Source: Lactiplantibacillus pentosus
GTDB lineage: Bacteria > Bacillota > Bacilli > Lactobacillales > Lactobacillaceae
Assembly (NCBI RefSeq): GCF_003641185.1
Contig: NZ_CP032757.1
Coordinates: forward strand, 2,728,001-2,792,000
DNA length: 64,000 nt
Direction: 5' to 3'
Shown here: one piece after another, positions 16,746 through 26,455 of the stretch
Layout of the letters: every line of letters starts with the position of its first letter
How positions within the stretch are numbered: the stretch's first letter is position 1
The notes under the pieces: model-generated
Told to the model about the DNA's origin: nothing
Databases searched by the model: none
Seen by the model: only the letters and a program-made list of their open reading frames with translations
Made by a program: the position numbers and the translations under genes

Positions 16746-17930
16746 TTAAGCTAAACAAGCAACAATCCGTTTGGCCGCTTCCTGAACGTTCTTAGGGTCA
16801 GTGGCCAGATTGAGCCGCACAAAGCCTTTATCAGCTGGGCTGAACCATTCCCCAAAATCAACTGCGATATGACATCGATCTTGAATAAAGGCTTTAGCAT
16901 TTTCTGGCTGGACATAAGCTCGTAAATCCAGCCACGTCAGATAGGTGCCTTGCAACTCCGACAATACCAACTTCGGCGCCTGAGCGGCAAAAGTCGTTTG
17001 CAAATAATGATAGTTATCGCGGATGATGGCCAACACTTGGTCTAGCCATTCGGCGCCAGACTGGTAGGCGGCTTTACCGGCGACCTGCCCCAACACACTA
17101 ATTTCTGTCTGACTGAAACGGCCAATCTGATCATCGTAGCGCTGCCGTAACTCAGAATTTGGAATAATGATGTGCGAGTTTAACAATGACGCAATATTGA
17201 ACGTCTTTGATGGCGCGTTGACCACGATTAGCCGGTCATTGAAGCGCCCATCCGCAACGGACAGTGCCGACTGGAACGGATGGGCTGCCCGGTCAATTTC
17301 TAAGTCCTGATGAATCTCATCAGAAATGACGAGGACGTGGTATTGTTCGCATAACGCTAACAAGCGTGTCTGTTCCGCTTCCGTCCAGATGCGGCCGACC
17401 GGATTATGCGGTGAGCACTGAATAAACAGTCGGACCTCATTGGATTTGATTTTGCGTTCCACATCGTCAAAATCAATCGTGTAATGGCCCTGGTCATTGC
17501 GTAATTCAGACGTGACGAGTTGACGATGATTATCCCGGACAGCGTTGAAGAATGGATAGTAGACCGGCGTCAAAATCAAGACGCCATCACCCGGTTGTGT
17601 CAAGATATTGACCAGTGCATACAGTGAATTAACGACCCCACTGCCGAAACGGATCCAGTCCCGTTTGAGCGTCACGCCATGGCGGGTCTTCTGCCAGTCA
17701 ATCAAGGCTTGATAATATGAATCTGGAGTAATCGAGTACCCATAGACACCGTGCGCGACCCGTTCCTGCAAGGCCTGCGTGACTGCTTCGGGTACCTTGA
17801 ACTCCATATCTGCGACCCACATTGGTAACAGATCCGCATCCCCATAACGCGTTTGTAGCGCGTCCCATTTGAGTGAATCCGTATGTTGCCGAGTCGTTGC
17901 ATATTGCTTAATAAATGCTGCCTTATCCAT
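16746..17930 (-). CDS. patB: cystathionine beta-lyase (PatB/MalY-type, PLP)
   Basis: 394-residue class I/II aminotransferase-fold C-S lyase, cleaving cystathionine to homocysteine, pyruvate and ammonia. Visible motifs are PMWVADMEFKVPEAV near the N-terminus, CSPHNPVGR, VISDEIHQDLE and the PLP-lysine in APSKTFNIAS near residue 235. The gene lies directly behind a T-box leader whose specifier reads ATG, which supports a role in methionine synthesis. It is monocistronic. Confidence 0.88.
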   Translation of the reverse strand: MDKAAFIKQYATTRQHTDSLKWDALQTRYGDADLLPMWVADMEFKVPEAVTQALQERVAHGVYGYSITPDSYYQALIDWQKTRHGVTLKRDWIRFGSGVVNSLYALVNILTQPGDGVLILTPVYYPFFNAVRDNHRQLVTSELRNDQGHYTIDFDDVERKIKSNEVRLFIQCSPHNPVGRIWTEAEQTRLLALCEQYHVLVISDEIHQDLEIDRAAHPFQSALSVADGRFNDRLIVVNAPSKTFNIASLLNSHIIIPNSELRQRYDDQIGRFSQTEISVLGQVAGKAAYQSGAEWLDQVLAIIRDNYHYLQTTFAAQAPKLVLSELQGTYLTWLDLRAYVQPENAKAFIQDRCHIAVDFGEWFSPADKGFVRLNLATDPKNVQEAAKRIVACLA

Positions 17931-17965
17931 TCCATCGTCCTTCTTTCATTAAAATGCATCAAAAA

Positions 17966-18224
17966 AACTTCGCCCTTAGTTTATCTTCTAAGGACGAAGT
18001 TTATACTCCGCGGTACCACCTACATTACAGCTGCCTGTCACTCGCGCAACTTAATCGTCACGTTCAACCAGGCTATCGGTGGTCAATCCGGACTAACAGC
18101 GTCAACCGTTAGCCAACTCCGAGTTCATCTTCACCAGCCATTGATTGTCAAATCTCACCACTTCTTTGACTCGCTGAACATCCATGACCGGCTACTCTTC
18201 TCATCAACATTTCATTTTTACATT
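17966..18224 (-). promoter_or_regulatory. T-box riboswitch, Met specifier, for patB
   Basis: On the minus strand: an AGTA loop after GAGAAG, a stem I with a specifier region TGAAG-ATG-AACTC (ATG at 18128-18126), then the T-box core AGGTGGTACCGCGG and a terminator ACTTCGTCCTTAG/CTAAGGGCGAAGT followed by seven T. The TGGT in the core pairs with an ACCA acceptor end, compatible with tRNA-Met. Uncharged tRNA-Met would favour read-through into patB. ATG is followed by A, as expected of specifiers. Confidence 0.88.
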
Positions 18225-18230
18225 GGTACT

Positions 18231-18259
18231 AAATTACAACGTCGCCACTGAAATGTCAA
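18231..18259 (-). promoter_or_regulatory. promoter of the patB T-box leader
   Basis: TTGACA (18259-18254), a 17-base spacer, then TAATTT (18236-18231). The -35 box overlaps the stop codon of the upstream gene. Confidence 0.7.
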
Positions 18260-18768
18260 CCGACGATTTCAAACTGCGGTTCACTCGCAACTTCGTATCC
18301 ATCCAAGCGCTGTTCAGCAGTTGGGAACGCCCCCGTTTGCAAAAAGCGCTTGGCTTGCATGACCCGCGGCGAACTATTCGCCCAAGTCAATTCTGTTAAA
18401 GGAACGCGAACTGCACCGTCCGAGACAGCCTCGGTATAAGCGGGCCGTTTGGTCAATAATTGCCCACCCACGGGTTCTAGTAAATAATAAATATTAATCA
18501 AGCTTGTTGGTAGTTCTAATGCTGCGAGTGCTGGAATCGTCAATTGGATGGTCCCCAATTGCTTGGAAATAATGGTTTTTAATCCAGTTTGTAATTGTGC
18601 GATTTGACTAACGGACTCACTCAATGTGGCCCGCGTCGTCACTGGCGCCGTTACCAGGTCATAACGATTTTTAAACGGTCCGGTTAGGCATTTGTTAAGA
18701 ACCATGGCCGTTGAATCACCAATGATACCGCAAACAAATAGTGGACTACTTGTTGGTTCGTTAATCAT
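18256..18768 (-). CDS. Nudix-fold-like protein with degenerate Nudix box
   Basis: About 170 residues. The order of elements follows a Nudix domain: an N-terminal strand LFVCGIIGDSTAMVLNK, a segment GPFKNRYDLVTAPVTTRA, a helix TLSESVSQIAQLQTGL where the Nudix box should be, the INIYYLLEP strand, and a typical tail DGAVRVPLTELT with SPRVMQAKRFL. The box residues (GxxxxxE, REUxEE) are replaced, so metal-dependent hydrolysis is unlikely. ATG 18768 follows AGAAGGA. It may be a ligand-binding relative. The family call is by pattern only. Confidence 0.55.
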   Translation of the reverse strand: MINEPTSSPLFVCGIIGDSTAMVLNKCLTGPFKNRYDLVTAPVTTRATLSESVSQIAQLQTGLKTIISKQLGTIQLTIPALAALELPTSLINIYYLLEPVGGQLLTKRPAYTEAVSDGAVRVPLTELTWANSSPRVMQAKRFLQTGAFPTAEQRLDGYEVASEPQFEIVG

Positions 18769-18979
18769 CAAATTTTTCCTTCTCTCAGTCATATGATTAA
18801 GCAGATAAATTAATTAGTCTATAAAAATATAACAATTTCATTTTACCCTACATTTATGATAAGAATCCAAAAAAAAGCGTGGTGTTGTGAATATTTAACA
18901 ACTTTTAATAAGTGTATGAAAAAATCGAATCTTGGCTACCAAAAAGCACAAGGTTCGATTCATTTTCTCAATCAGATTA

Positions 18980-19618
18980 TTAATTAGTTTGCACATCCGC
19001 GGTATTGATGAACGACTGTGCAGGGACTCGAATCAACCAGCGCGTCATGGCTTGATGGCCAACGTGCATGCCGAGACCGTTCCAGAACGACGGTTGATAG
19101 GTCGCCGTCAATTTCATGGCATAGGCTTTTTCATGCTTCCGGTCTTCTTTGGCCAATTGCTTCTGCGACCACGGAATCCCCGCATCGGCCACTTTAACCT
19201 GTGACAGATTCGTCACGACCGTTGCTTTATTGCTAGAAACGGTGTACTTGGCGCCATCGACCCAGTAATTGTAAATATGAACCGGCTTCTTGGTCGTGCC
19301 ACGGTCAACCGTGACGTAATACGAGCCGTTTGTCCCGACACGCAACACGAGTGGTTCGACCGAATATGAAACTTTGACATCCTTTGAATCGGTGAGGTTG
19401 ACTTGATTACTGAACGTCACGTAGCCCATCCCAACTAGCAATCCTAGACTGACGACTAATTCGACAGCGGTAATAAGAAGATTTCCCCATTCAAATGTGT
19501 GCTTACGCTCTACGATCATTTTGATGCGCCGGACGCGAATATGGTGAAAGACCCACACAACTAACGCCAACACGATGATCCAAGCAATGATTCCAATCCA
19601 ATTCCATGCAGAAGTCAT
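18980..19618 (-). CDS. membrane protein, LVIS_2131-like
   Basis: About 212 residues: two hydrophobic segments near the N-terminus (IGIIAWIIVLALVVWVFHHI and LLITAVELVVSLGLLVGMGY) and an extracytoplasmic domain of ~140 residues that is strand-rich. I recognise it as the LVIS_2131-type uncharacterised family of lactobacilli. ATG 19618 is preferred, with AAAGG upstream. Function unknown. Confidence 0.65.
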   Translation of the reverse strand: MTSAWNWIGIIAWIIVLALVVWVFHHIRVRRIKMIVERKHTFEWGNLLITAVELVVSLGLLVGMGYVTFSNQVNLTDSKDVKVSYSVEPLVLRVGTNGSYYVTVDRGTTKKPVHIYNYWVDGAKYTVSSNKATVVTNLSQVKVADAGIPWSQKQLAKEDRKHEKAYAMKLTATYQPSFWNGLGMHVGHQAMTRWLIRVPAQSFINTADVQTN

Positions 19619-19812
19619 TGATTGCCAACCCTTTCTCAATTACATTATTATGTTCTAATTGTAAATAATCCGCTCCCAAATAACAAGTAATCCAACAAAT
19701 TCACCCCTAATCTTCACAGAGTAGATTGTGAAAATAATCACTGGAAACGGTGCCAATGTTAACGGATTCATGGTAAAATAAAGTTATTAACTTGTAGAAA
19801 GAAGGCGTACAC

Positions 19813-20130
19813 ATGATCGCATCACTGATTTATTGGGTCGTTGTGGTTGGTCTGATCGTCTGGGGTGTCTGGATGGCCATCCTCTCCGCTTACTGGGCAA
19901 GCCAAAAACAAAACGGCAACATTTTCTTTATTGCAATTATGAATACCTTAGGTGCCTTAGCCGGGCTATTAGTTTGGTGGGTCTTTAATAATCAAGACTG
20001 GCAATATTACTGGTTATCCAGCACCGTTAAGACGACTAATCTGTTAGGCATCGTCTTAATCTGCTACGTGGTCTTGATTGTCATCGAGTTCATTCAAGGC
20101 CGCGGTATCAAGCCTGAAGCTGCCAAATAA
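19813..20130 (+). CDS. small membrane protein, unknown
   Basis: 105 residues with three hydrophobic segments (IYWVVVVGLIVWGVWMAI, TLGALAGLLVWWVF, LLGIVLICYVVLIVIEF). The ATG follows AGAAGG. It is monocistronic with a terminator directly after. No family is recognised. Confidence 0.65.
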   Translation: MIASLIYWVVVVGLIVWGVWMAILSAYWASQKQNGNIFFIAIMNTLGALAGLLVWWVFNNQDWQYYWLSSTVKTTNLLGIVLICYVVLIVIEFIQGRGIKPEAAK

Positions 20131-20145
20131 AGGTTAACTCAGGTC

Positions 20146-20174
20146 ACGTCTAGAAGTCATTCTAGGCGTTTTTT
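20146..20174 (+). terminator. rho-independent terminator
   Basis: ACGTCTAGAA pairs with TTCTAGGCGT (one wobble), followed by six T. Confidence 0.82.
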
Positions 20175-20422
20175 ATTGCCAACTTTTACCCCCACCCCGC
20201 TCTGGTTCAACACGATTTTGCGCTCATCAGCAAGACGTACCCTTCAGTGACCGGTTTGTGCAAAAATGTGCTAATCAGCCTTTAACCGCTCATGCTACTG
20301 ACCAGATAATTTTAGTCAACTTGACCAAAGGGCGTGACACCCCAACATTAGGCACCATCTGCTTCGCCATTACGTCTTAAAGTGCAGTCACCCGCCAAGC
20401 CTTAACTATCCTCGTTGAAGGC
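20175..20422. other. intergenic stretch, nothing recognised
   Basis: It lies between two terminators facing each other. No open frame with a ribosome binding site, no repeat and no promoter could be supported. Confidence 0.5.
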
Positions 20423-20469
20423 AAAAAAAATGGTCTTGAGGCCCTTAATTCAGCCTGCAAAACCATTTT
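20423..20469 (-). terminator. terminator of the neopullulanase gene
   Basis: On the minus strand AAAATGGTTTTG pairs with CAAGACCATTTT, followed by a run of T. Confidence 0.82.
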
Positions 20470-20505
20470 CAACTCGTTTTTTGATCAACCGACTCAGTCC
20501 AAACC

Positions 20506-22230
20506 TTAGGCCAAAGTCAGCTCAAATCCGCCTGCCGTCAACTGACCACCAACGACGCCCGCCGCCATTAGTGATGCAGGCGTCGTGGTTGCGGCCACGG
20601 CCGTTGTGCCCAGATTAAAGTGGCCGGTAATCGTTTGTTCAGCGTCCGTGCGGGTCAACGTCAAGCACTGGTCTTCAATCGACCAGATTAACGTACTAGT
20701 TGCTAAAAAATCCGCCTGTTGCCGCCGGAACTTGATCAGTGCGGTCACAAACTCACGAACTTGTTGCGCTTGGTCATCCGGATGCCAGTTCATGCACCGC
20801 CGATTGTCCGGATCAGCACCACCAGCCATTGCTACTTCGGTCCCATAATAGACACAGGGACTCCCAGGCAATAACATCAGTAGTGCCAATGCGGATTTAA
20901 ACTTCGTGAGATCATCATGTAGTGTCGTCAGCAACCGCGGCGTATCATGCGTATCCAGTGCATTGAACATTGCTTGCTGGTTGGGTTGGCGATACATCAT
21001 CAGCTCCAGATTGGTTTTGCCAACATAGTCTGCCAAGCTCAACTTACCATTAAATAGCGCCAAAATTGGCTGGGTCAACGGATAGTTCATCACCGCGTTG
21101 AATTGACCGTTGCCGACCAACGCTTGACTGCTGTGCCACGATTCGCCCAAGAGATAAATATCAGGTTTGACTGCCCGTAAGGCCCCACACAGCTGACGCC
21201 AAAAGCCATGGTCGACCTCATCCGCGACATCAAAGCGCCAAGCATCGATGCCAAACTGTTCGACCCAGTACTTGGTCACATCAATTAGATAAGCCTGAAC
21301 GGCCGGATTTTGGGTGTTCACCTTTGGCATAGCAGCACCCGTTGCAAACGTTTCATAATTCAATTGGTGGGTCTGCGGATCACGTCCCACTGACCAGCCA
21401 TGAATATGGAACCAGTCAGCAAAGCGCGACTGTTGCCCGTGCTTGATGACATCTTGCCACTGTGGTGATTGTTCGCCAAAATGATTGAACACGGCGTCTA
21501 GCATCACACGCATACCGCGGTCGTGGGCCCCGTCGACCAGTGCTTGAAAGTCGGCCTTCGTCCCAAAATGCGGGTCGATTTCAAAGTGGTCGATCGTATC
21601 GTACTTATGATTTGACGGTGAGGCAAAAATCGGACATAAATAGAGACCATTGACACCCAGTGCCGCTAAATCATCCAAGTGTTCAGTAATGCCGGCTAAG
21701 TCGCCACCGTAAAACGAGTCCCGTTTGACCGTCCCCGCACCCCAGGGTTGAACGTCAGCGGGATCATTGTGGGCGTCACCATTCGCAAAACGTTCTGGAA
21801 AGATTTGGTACCAGACAGTATCCTTGACCCAGGCAGGCGGTAATTCCGCGTCGCTCACATGTAAATAAGGCATGTGGAAATAATTGGCGACCGTCTGCCA
21901 ATTGGTGGGATCATCCGCAAAAAAGCCGCCCTCCCCGTAACCGATTGTCCGACCGGCCGTATCCGTTAATAGGAAGGCATACACAACCCGGTTTGTCGGA
22001 ACGGTCAATGTGGCTTGCCAATATTGATTGCTCTGCGTTGCCAATCCGGGCGCTAAGGCCATCCGTTGCAAGTCGGTAGTTCCTTCCTGCCATAAATAGG
22101 AATCCGCAAATAAAAGTTCGACCTGAGCGATGTCATCACGCGCCGTTTGAATCCGGACCTGTAACTGATGGTCCGCCAGTACCGCGGTATCTTCGCTTTC
22201 AGGACGATGACTAATTCCAGCTAGTTGCAT
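20506..22230 (-). CDS. nplT: neopullulanase / maltogenic amylase-like GH13 enzyme
   Basis: 574-residue cytoplasmic GH13 (subfamily 20-like) glucosidase acting on maltodextrins or pullulan fragments. An N-terminal beta-sandwich of ~120 residues precedes the barrel. Catalytic regions: DAVFNHFG (I), WRFDVADEVDH with the nucleophile Asp (II), LLGESWH with the acid Glu (III) and ALDTHDT (IV). There is no signal peptide. The ATG follows AAAAGGAG. A perfect cre site lies 21 bases upstream, so CcpA repression is likely. Confidence 0.9.
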   Translation of the reverse strand: MQLAGISHRPESEDTAVLADHQLQVRIQTARDDIAQVELLFADSYLWQEGTTDLQRMALAPGLATQSNQYWQATLTVPTNRVVYAFLLTDTAGRTIGYGEGGFFADDPTNWQTVANYFHMPYLHVSDAELPPAWVKDTVWYQIFPERFANGDAHNDPADVQPWGAGTVKRDSFYGGDLAGITEHLDDLAALGVNGLYLCPIFASPSNHKYDTIDHFEIDPHFGTKADFQALVDGAHDRGMRVMLDAVFNHFGEQSPQWQDVIKHGQQSRFADWFHIHGWSVGRDPQTHQLNYETFATGAAMPKVNTQNPAVQAYLIDVTKYWVEQFGIDAWRFDVADEVDHGFWRQLCGALRAVKPDIYLLGESWHSSQALVGNGQFNAVMNYPLTQPILALFNGKLSLADYVGKTNLELMMYRQPNQQAMFNALDTHDTPRLLTTLHDDLTKFKSALALLMLLPGSPCVYYGTEVAMAGGADPDNRRCMNWHPDDQAQQVREFVTALIKFRRQQADFLATSTLIWSIEDQCLTLTRTDAEQTITGHFNLGTTAVAATTTPASLMAAGVVGGQLTAGGFELTLA

Positions 22231-22250
22231 ATTGAATAAATCTCCTTTTC

Positions 22251-22264
22251 TGTAATCGTTTACA
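22251..22264. promoter_or_regulatory. cre (CcpA) site of nplT
   Basis: TGTAATCGTTTACA matches TGWNANCGNTNWCA at every position. It lies between a possible -10 (TAAAAT, minus strand) and the nplT ribosome binding site. Confidence 0.8.
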
Positions 22265-22275
22265 TTATTTTACGC

Positions 22276-23244
22276 GTTGTGTTGGTTATTCTTTAGCATT
22301 AATGATGATTGAAACGTGCTAAGTTGGATTGCTGTTCGTCGGCGGAGGCGCGCCCTATTCCGACCTCCGGGGCTGGCTGACAACGCTGGAACAGGGCGGA
22401 CATCGATTTGAACTCACGCAGAAAAGCACTGCGCAATTTCAAATACGAGTCTTCTTCTAGCCCGGGAAGACCACCCGGACAAGAAGAATTTCGCCCTTGA
22501 GCATTGTCAGCCAGCCCCTCCAGTCGGGAACCCGCTCGAATGACAGATGAACGGCCACCTATCCTGGTGCAATTGACCGCTGAATATTAGGCGCCTGGTC
22601 CTTCAGACAAACTTTTAATCGGTATCATTGATGCTTTAAGGCAGTTGAATTCTGTGAAGATTACTTAAATATAAGTCACTTAGCTTAACGATATTAGTTT
22701 CAATGGCAACTGGTGTTGAACTTAGTCGACAAAATACCTTCGTTTAGAATTCAAGACTTGGTTATCTCAGACGACTAGAGAAGATACTGGTAAATTCAGT
22801 AAAACCGCTTGTCGGAAGTCTTTAAGCGCTGGTAAAAAGTTTAGTTATTGTTAGAGCCAGTCTAACAGTTGAATATCAAAATTTCCATGTATCAAGGAAC
22901 CAACGACTAATTCGACAAAAAGTTGATTTCGCACATGTCTGCCTTTCGAATACTATCCCCGGCTGGAAGGCGTTTCTGACAATGCTCAGCGATGAAATTC
23001 CACTTAGCAAGCGTCTTTGGCTTGGTTAGTGGAAGACCAGCATTTAAGACGTGGGTTGTCGGCTTAAATCTGTGTCCATCGCGTTCCAGCGTTGTCAGAA
23101 ATGCCTGGAAGCCGGAATAGGACGCAGCCACAACAGAAAATTTACGCTGGCTCGCACTGTTTCCAGCGGATCCCAGCTGGCAGCACTTGAACTTGTAAAA
23201 TAGCACGTTTTAATCATAATTCATGACAAGTTAACCAGCACAAC
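22276..23244 (-). repeat. foldback non-coding element, copy B
   Basis: About 970 bp in the opposite orientation to copies A and C. The terminal inverted repeats start GTTGTG; both ends carry the variant ACGTGCTA next to ATGATT. The arm homologous to the A/C right arm is at about 22371-22530; the left-type arm is at about 22968-23122 with TTTCTGACAA pairing with TTGTCAGAAA. A middle hairpin GTCTGAGATAACC/GTCTTGAATT is shared with the other copies. No credible gene is present. It separates nplT from thrC. Confidence 0.85.
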
Positions 23245-23361
23245 ACGTCTGATTTTGTAACCAATTCACTAAAATTATCCTGATGATTTTGGTGAAAACG
23301 TCCCCGTTCGTCGTATTTTTAGTGTATGATTTAGTCAAAATCAGTTGAAAGGACGTTATCT

Positions 23362-24855
23362 ATGAACACACTTTATCGCAGTACCCGGGAAACTGCAAGC
23401 CACACTATGACGTCATCACAGGCCGTCTTGCAAGGCCTCACGCCAGATGGTGGTTTGTTCGTTCCGGTCACCCTTCCGACCGCCGACTTTGACTTCGAGC
23501 AACTTGCCAATATGAGTTATCAAGAAGTGGCTTATGAGGTCCTAAAGCTCTTCTTCACCGACTATACCGCTGAAGAACTGCACGCCTGCATCGATGCTGC
23601 GTACGGCGATCAATTTGATGACCCCGCCATCGCGCCGGTCACGAAGCACGGCAACCAGTATTACCTTGAATTGTTTCATGGACCAACGATTGCCTTCAAG
23701 GACCTGGCACTGCAAATTTTACCGCATTTAATGACAACTGCCGTCAAAAAGAACCACTTGGAATCCGAAATTGTTATTTTAGCAGCGACTTCTGGAGATA
23801 CCGGTAAAGCGGCCATGGCTGGTTTTGCCGATGTCGACCAGACGAAGATCATCGTCTTCTATCCTAAGGACGGGGTCAGCGCAATTCAGAAGCAACAAAT
23901 GATTACCCAAACTGGTGACAACACGAACGTTGTTGCCATCAACGGTAATTTTGATGAGGCCCAAACGACGGTCAAGCAGCTACTGAACGACCCGCAATTG
24001 CGCCAACGTTTAGCCGACCACCAGTATCAATTCTCTAGTGCGAATTCGATCAACATCGGCCGGCTCTTCCCGCAAGTGGCGTACTACGTCTACACTTACG
24101 CCCAATTGATTCACCAGGGTCACATCAAAAATGGCGACGCCGTCAATTTCAGTGTACCGACTGGGAATTTTGGGGACATTTTAGCTGGCTACTATGCCAA
24201 ACAACTGGGCACGCCAATTCACAAATTGGTGTGTGCCTCAAACCGTAATAATGTCCTGACAGACTTTTTCAACACCGGGACTTATGATAAAAATCGTGAG
24301 TTTTATTTGACGAGTTCGCCTTCAATGGACATCCTGGTTTCCAGTAATCTGGAACGCTTGATTTTCTATCTGACAGGTGAGGATCCACTGGCAACGGCCC
24401 AACTCATGCAAGACTTACAAACTAAGGGCAGCTATACGATTACGCCGGAAATGCGCGCCAACTTAGCCGACTTCTGGGCAGGCTTCGTAACTGAAAATCA
24501 GGATCAGGACGAAATTCACCACTTAAATCACGCCCATCACTATACGATTGACCCACACACGGCCGTCGCTTCCGCAGTTGCCAAGCAGTATCGCAATGCG
24601 ACTAAGGATCAGCGGCCAATGGTGGTCGTTTCAACGGCCAGTCAGTACAAGTTCCCGCAGGCCGTTTTGACCGCGATTACGGGAGAACCCACGACGGTCG
24701 ATGGCCTGACTGCGGTCGACCAACTACATGACCTGATTCAAACGCCGATTCCACCAACGGTCACCGCGTTACGTACGGCGCCTGTTCGTCATAATCGGGT
24801 CGCTGCCGTCGATAAAATGGGTGCGACAATCGAATCAATTTTAAATCTCAATTAG
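23362..24855 (+). CDS. thrC: threonine synthase
   Basis: 497-residue PLP enzyme converting O-phosphohomoserine to threonine, of the longer (class II-like) type. The PLP lysine is in FHGPTIAFKDLAL near residue 112; ATSGDTGKAAMAGF binds the cofactor phosphate. N-terminal STRETASHTMTSSQAVLQGL is typical. The ATG follows AAAGGA. A promoter with TATGAT is visible at about 23323. The HAD phosphatase gene starts 14 bases after the stop, so the two are probably cotranscribed. No homoserine kinase or dehydrogenase is adjacent. Confidence 0.93.
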   Translation: MNTLYRSTRETASHTMTSSQAVLQGLTPDGGLFVPVTLPTADFDFEQLANMSYQEVAYEVLKLFFTDYTAEELHACIDAAYGDQFDDPAIAPVTKHGNQYYLELFHGPTIAFKDLALQILPHLMTTAVKKNHLESEIVILAATSGDTGKAAMAGFADVDQTKIIVFYPKDGVSAIQKQQMITQTGDNTNVVAINGNFDEAQTTVKQLLNDPQLRQRLADHQYQFSSANSINIGRLFPQVAYYVYTYAQLIHQGHIKNGDAVNFSVPTGNFGDILAGYYAKQLGTPIHKLVCASNRNNVLTDFFNTGTYDKNREFYLTSSPSMDILVSSNLERLIFYLTGEDPLATAQLMQDLQTKGSYTITPEMRANLADFWAGFVTENQDQDEIHHLNHAHHYTIDPHTAVASAVAKQYRNATKDQRPMVVVSTASQYKFPQAVLTAITGEPTTVDGLTAVDQLHDLIQTPIPPTVTALRTAPVRHNRVAAVDKMGATIESILNLN

Positions 24856-24869
24856 AAAGTGTGACTAGA

Positions 24870-25667
24870 ATGATTACGACAATTGCTTTAGACTTAGATA
24901 ACACGTTGCTCACTTCTGACAAGACGATTTCGCCACGCACCGAGGCCGTCCTGAAACAACTCCACACGGCTGGCAAACGCATCGTACTGTGTACTGGCCG
25001 GCCAATTAAGGCGATTCAGCCCTACTTGGCCCAACTCGAACTGACACAACCGAGCGACTACGCCATCACTTTTAATGGTGGGCTCGTGCAACAGAATACG
25101 ACCGGCGATGTGTTGGCACGGACGAGCGTTACTAAGAAGGACCTACAACCGCTGTTTGAACAAGCCCAACGCGACCATTTCTACTTGGACGTGATCGATT
25201 TAAAGCAAGTCTATTCCATCACCGACCTCGGTAAATCACCGTACGAAGACTTCTTGAAGGGCCTGATGCCGTTTCAAAACGTTACTTTTGCGGACCTGCC
25301 CGATGATGATTTATTCGGCAAAGTCGTTAGCGCTGGTAAGGATGCCAAAACCGTCCAAGCCCAATTGCCAAGTCAAATCACCGACTTCTTCCACGTGGTC
25401 CCTTCGCGGCGAACGTTGTTGGAATTTCTGCCACCACATACTGATAAAGCCAGTGGGTTGAAACAGCTCCTTGGTCACTTTGATGAAAACTATGATAATC
25501 TCATGGCTTTTGGTGATGAAGAAAACGACTTAGGGATGCTAACCGCTGCCAAAGTCGGCGTGGCAATGGCAAATGCAATTCCGGCGGTCAAAGCTGCGAC
25601 TGATTTTGACACGTTGTCGAATGACGAAGACGGGGTCGCTGTCTTTCTCGAGAACTATTTTAAATAA
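24870..25667 (+). CDS. HAD-superfamily Cof-type phosphatase
   Basis: 265 residues. Motif I is ALDLDNTLLTSD at the N-terminus; motif IV is GDEENDLGML near residue 217; a C2B cap lies between. Cof/YidA-type enzymes dephosphorylate sugar phosphates and small phosphorylated cofactors. The start is ATG 24870 rather than the upstream GTG 24861. It lies directly behind thrC and is closed by a terminator. Confidence 0.88.
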   Translation: MITTIALDLDNTLLTSDKTISPRTEAVLKQLHTAGKRIVLCTGRPIKAIQPYLAQLELTQPSDYAITFNGGLVQQNTTGDVLARTSVTKKDLQPLFEQAQRDHFYLDVIDLKQVYSITDLGKSPYEDFLKGLMPFQNVTFADLPDDDLFGKVVSAGKDAKTVQAQLPSQITDFFHVVPSRRTLLEFLPPHTDKASGLKQLLGHFDENYDNLMAFGDEENDLGMLTAAKVGVAMANAIPAVKAATDFDTLSNDEDGVAVFLENYFK

Positions 25668-25673
25668 CACGCA

Positions 25674-25702
25674 AAAGGAGCCTCTTGCAGGCTTCTTTTT
25701 TA
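25674..25702 (+). terminator. terminator of thrC-HAD unit
   Basis: AAGGAGCCT pairs with AGGCTTCTT around TTGC, followed by T residues. Confidence 0.8.
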
Positions 25703-25740
25703 GCGAGAATACCTAAAATCAAACGAATGAGGTGTCCTTT

Positions 25741-26376
25741 ATGCAAGCTCCCCGCATTATTCCAGCAGACTTAACGCGTGGCTCCTTTTTTGATCTGTTG
25801 CAAGATGAAGACCGCAGCTTGAGCACTATTCAAGTCAGTGAAGAAGATGTTAGCCAACAGCGCATCGAGCACCCGATGCTGGACCACGTCAGTTTTGAAA
25901 AAGTTCGGTTTACGGCGAGCCGCTTTGAACGGCTTGACCTGACTGATTCCATCTTTACCAACTGTGACTTCTCCAATTGCCAGTTTGAAAAAGCAAGCTG
26001 GCTGCGTGTTCAGTTCAAGGATTGCAAGCTAGTCGGCATCGATTTAAACGAGGCCGCACTCAATAATGTCACCTTCGACCACTGCCAACTCGACTTAGCC
26101 ATGTTATGCGATATGCGGTTCAAAACCGTGACCTTTACGAACTGTCGCCTGAACGGTACCAGCTTTATGAACAATCGGTTGGCGAGCGTCAAATTTAACG
26201 AATGCGACCTGGACCAAGTTGCCTTCAACGATACTGCCCTCAAAAATATCGATCTGAGCACTTGCAAGTTTGAGCGTCTCGAACTCGACGCTGCCGCAGC
26301 CCGCGGTATGATCGTCAATTCTTCACAAGCCGCTTATTTGGCCGCTGCTCTGATTGGAATCAAGGTCAAGCCTTGA
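25741..26376 (+). CDS. pentapeptide-repeat protein
   Basis: 211 residues with pentapeptide repeats from about residue 50 to 185: FTNCDFSNCQFEKAS, LNEAALNNVTF, FTNCRLNGTSF, FNECDLDQVAF. Such proteins fold as right-handed quadrilateral helices; Qnr and MfpA relatives mimic DNA and bind gyrase, but most bacterial members have no assigned role. ATG 25741 follows GAGGTG. It is monocistronic. Drug resistance should not be assumed. Confidence 0.85.
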   Translation: MQAPRIIPADLTRGSFFDLLQDEDRSLSTIQVSEEDVSQQRIEHPMLDHVSFEKVRFTASRFERLDLTDSIFTNCDFSNCQFEKASWLRVQFKDCKLVGIDLNEAALNNVTFDHCQLDLAMLCDMRFKTVTFTNCRLNGTSFMNNRLASVKFNECDLDQVAFNDTALKNIDLSTCKFERLELDAAAARGMIVNSSQAAYLAAALIGIKVKP

Positions 26377-26397
26377 TTTTATGGTCATAGCTGTATA

Positions 26398-26448
26398 AAA
26401 ATAGCCACATTCTCTGCATTGAACATGCCTAAGAATGTGGCTGTTTTT
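26398..26448. terminator. bidirectional terminator
   Basis: ATAGCCACATTCT pairs with AGAATGTGGCT, flanked by A and T runs. It serves the pentapeptide gene and the converging acetyltransferase gene. Confidence 0.85.
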
Positions 26449-26455
26449 GACTTCA

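Noticed and set aside
25741..26376. Pentapeptide protein as a Qnr-type quinolone resistance determinant
   Set aside because: Repeats occupy only part of the protein and no Qnr-specific loops are recognised; the family is mostly uncharacterised.
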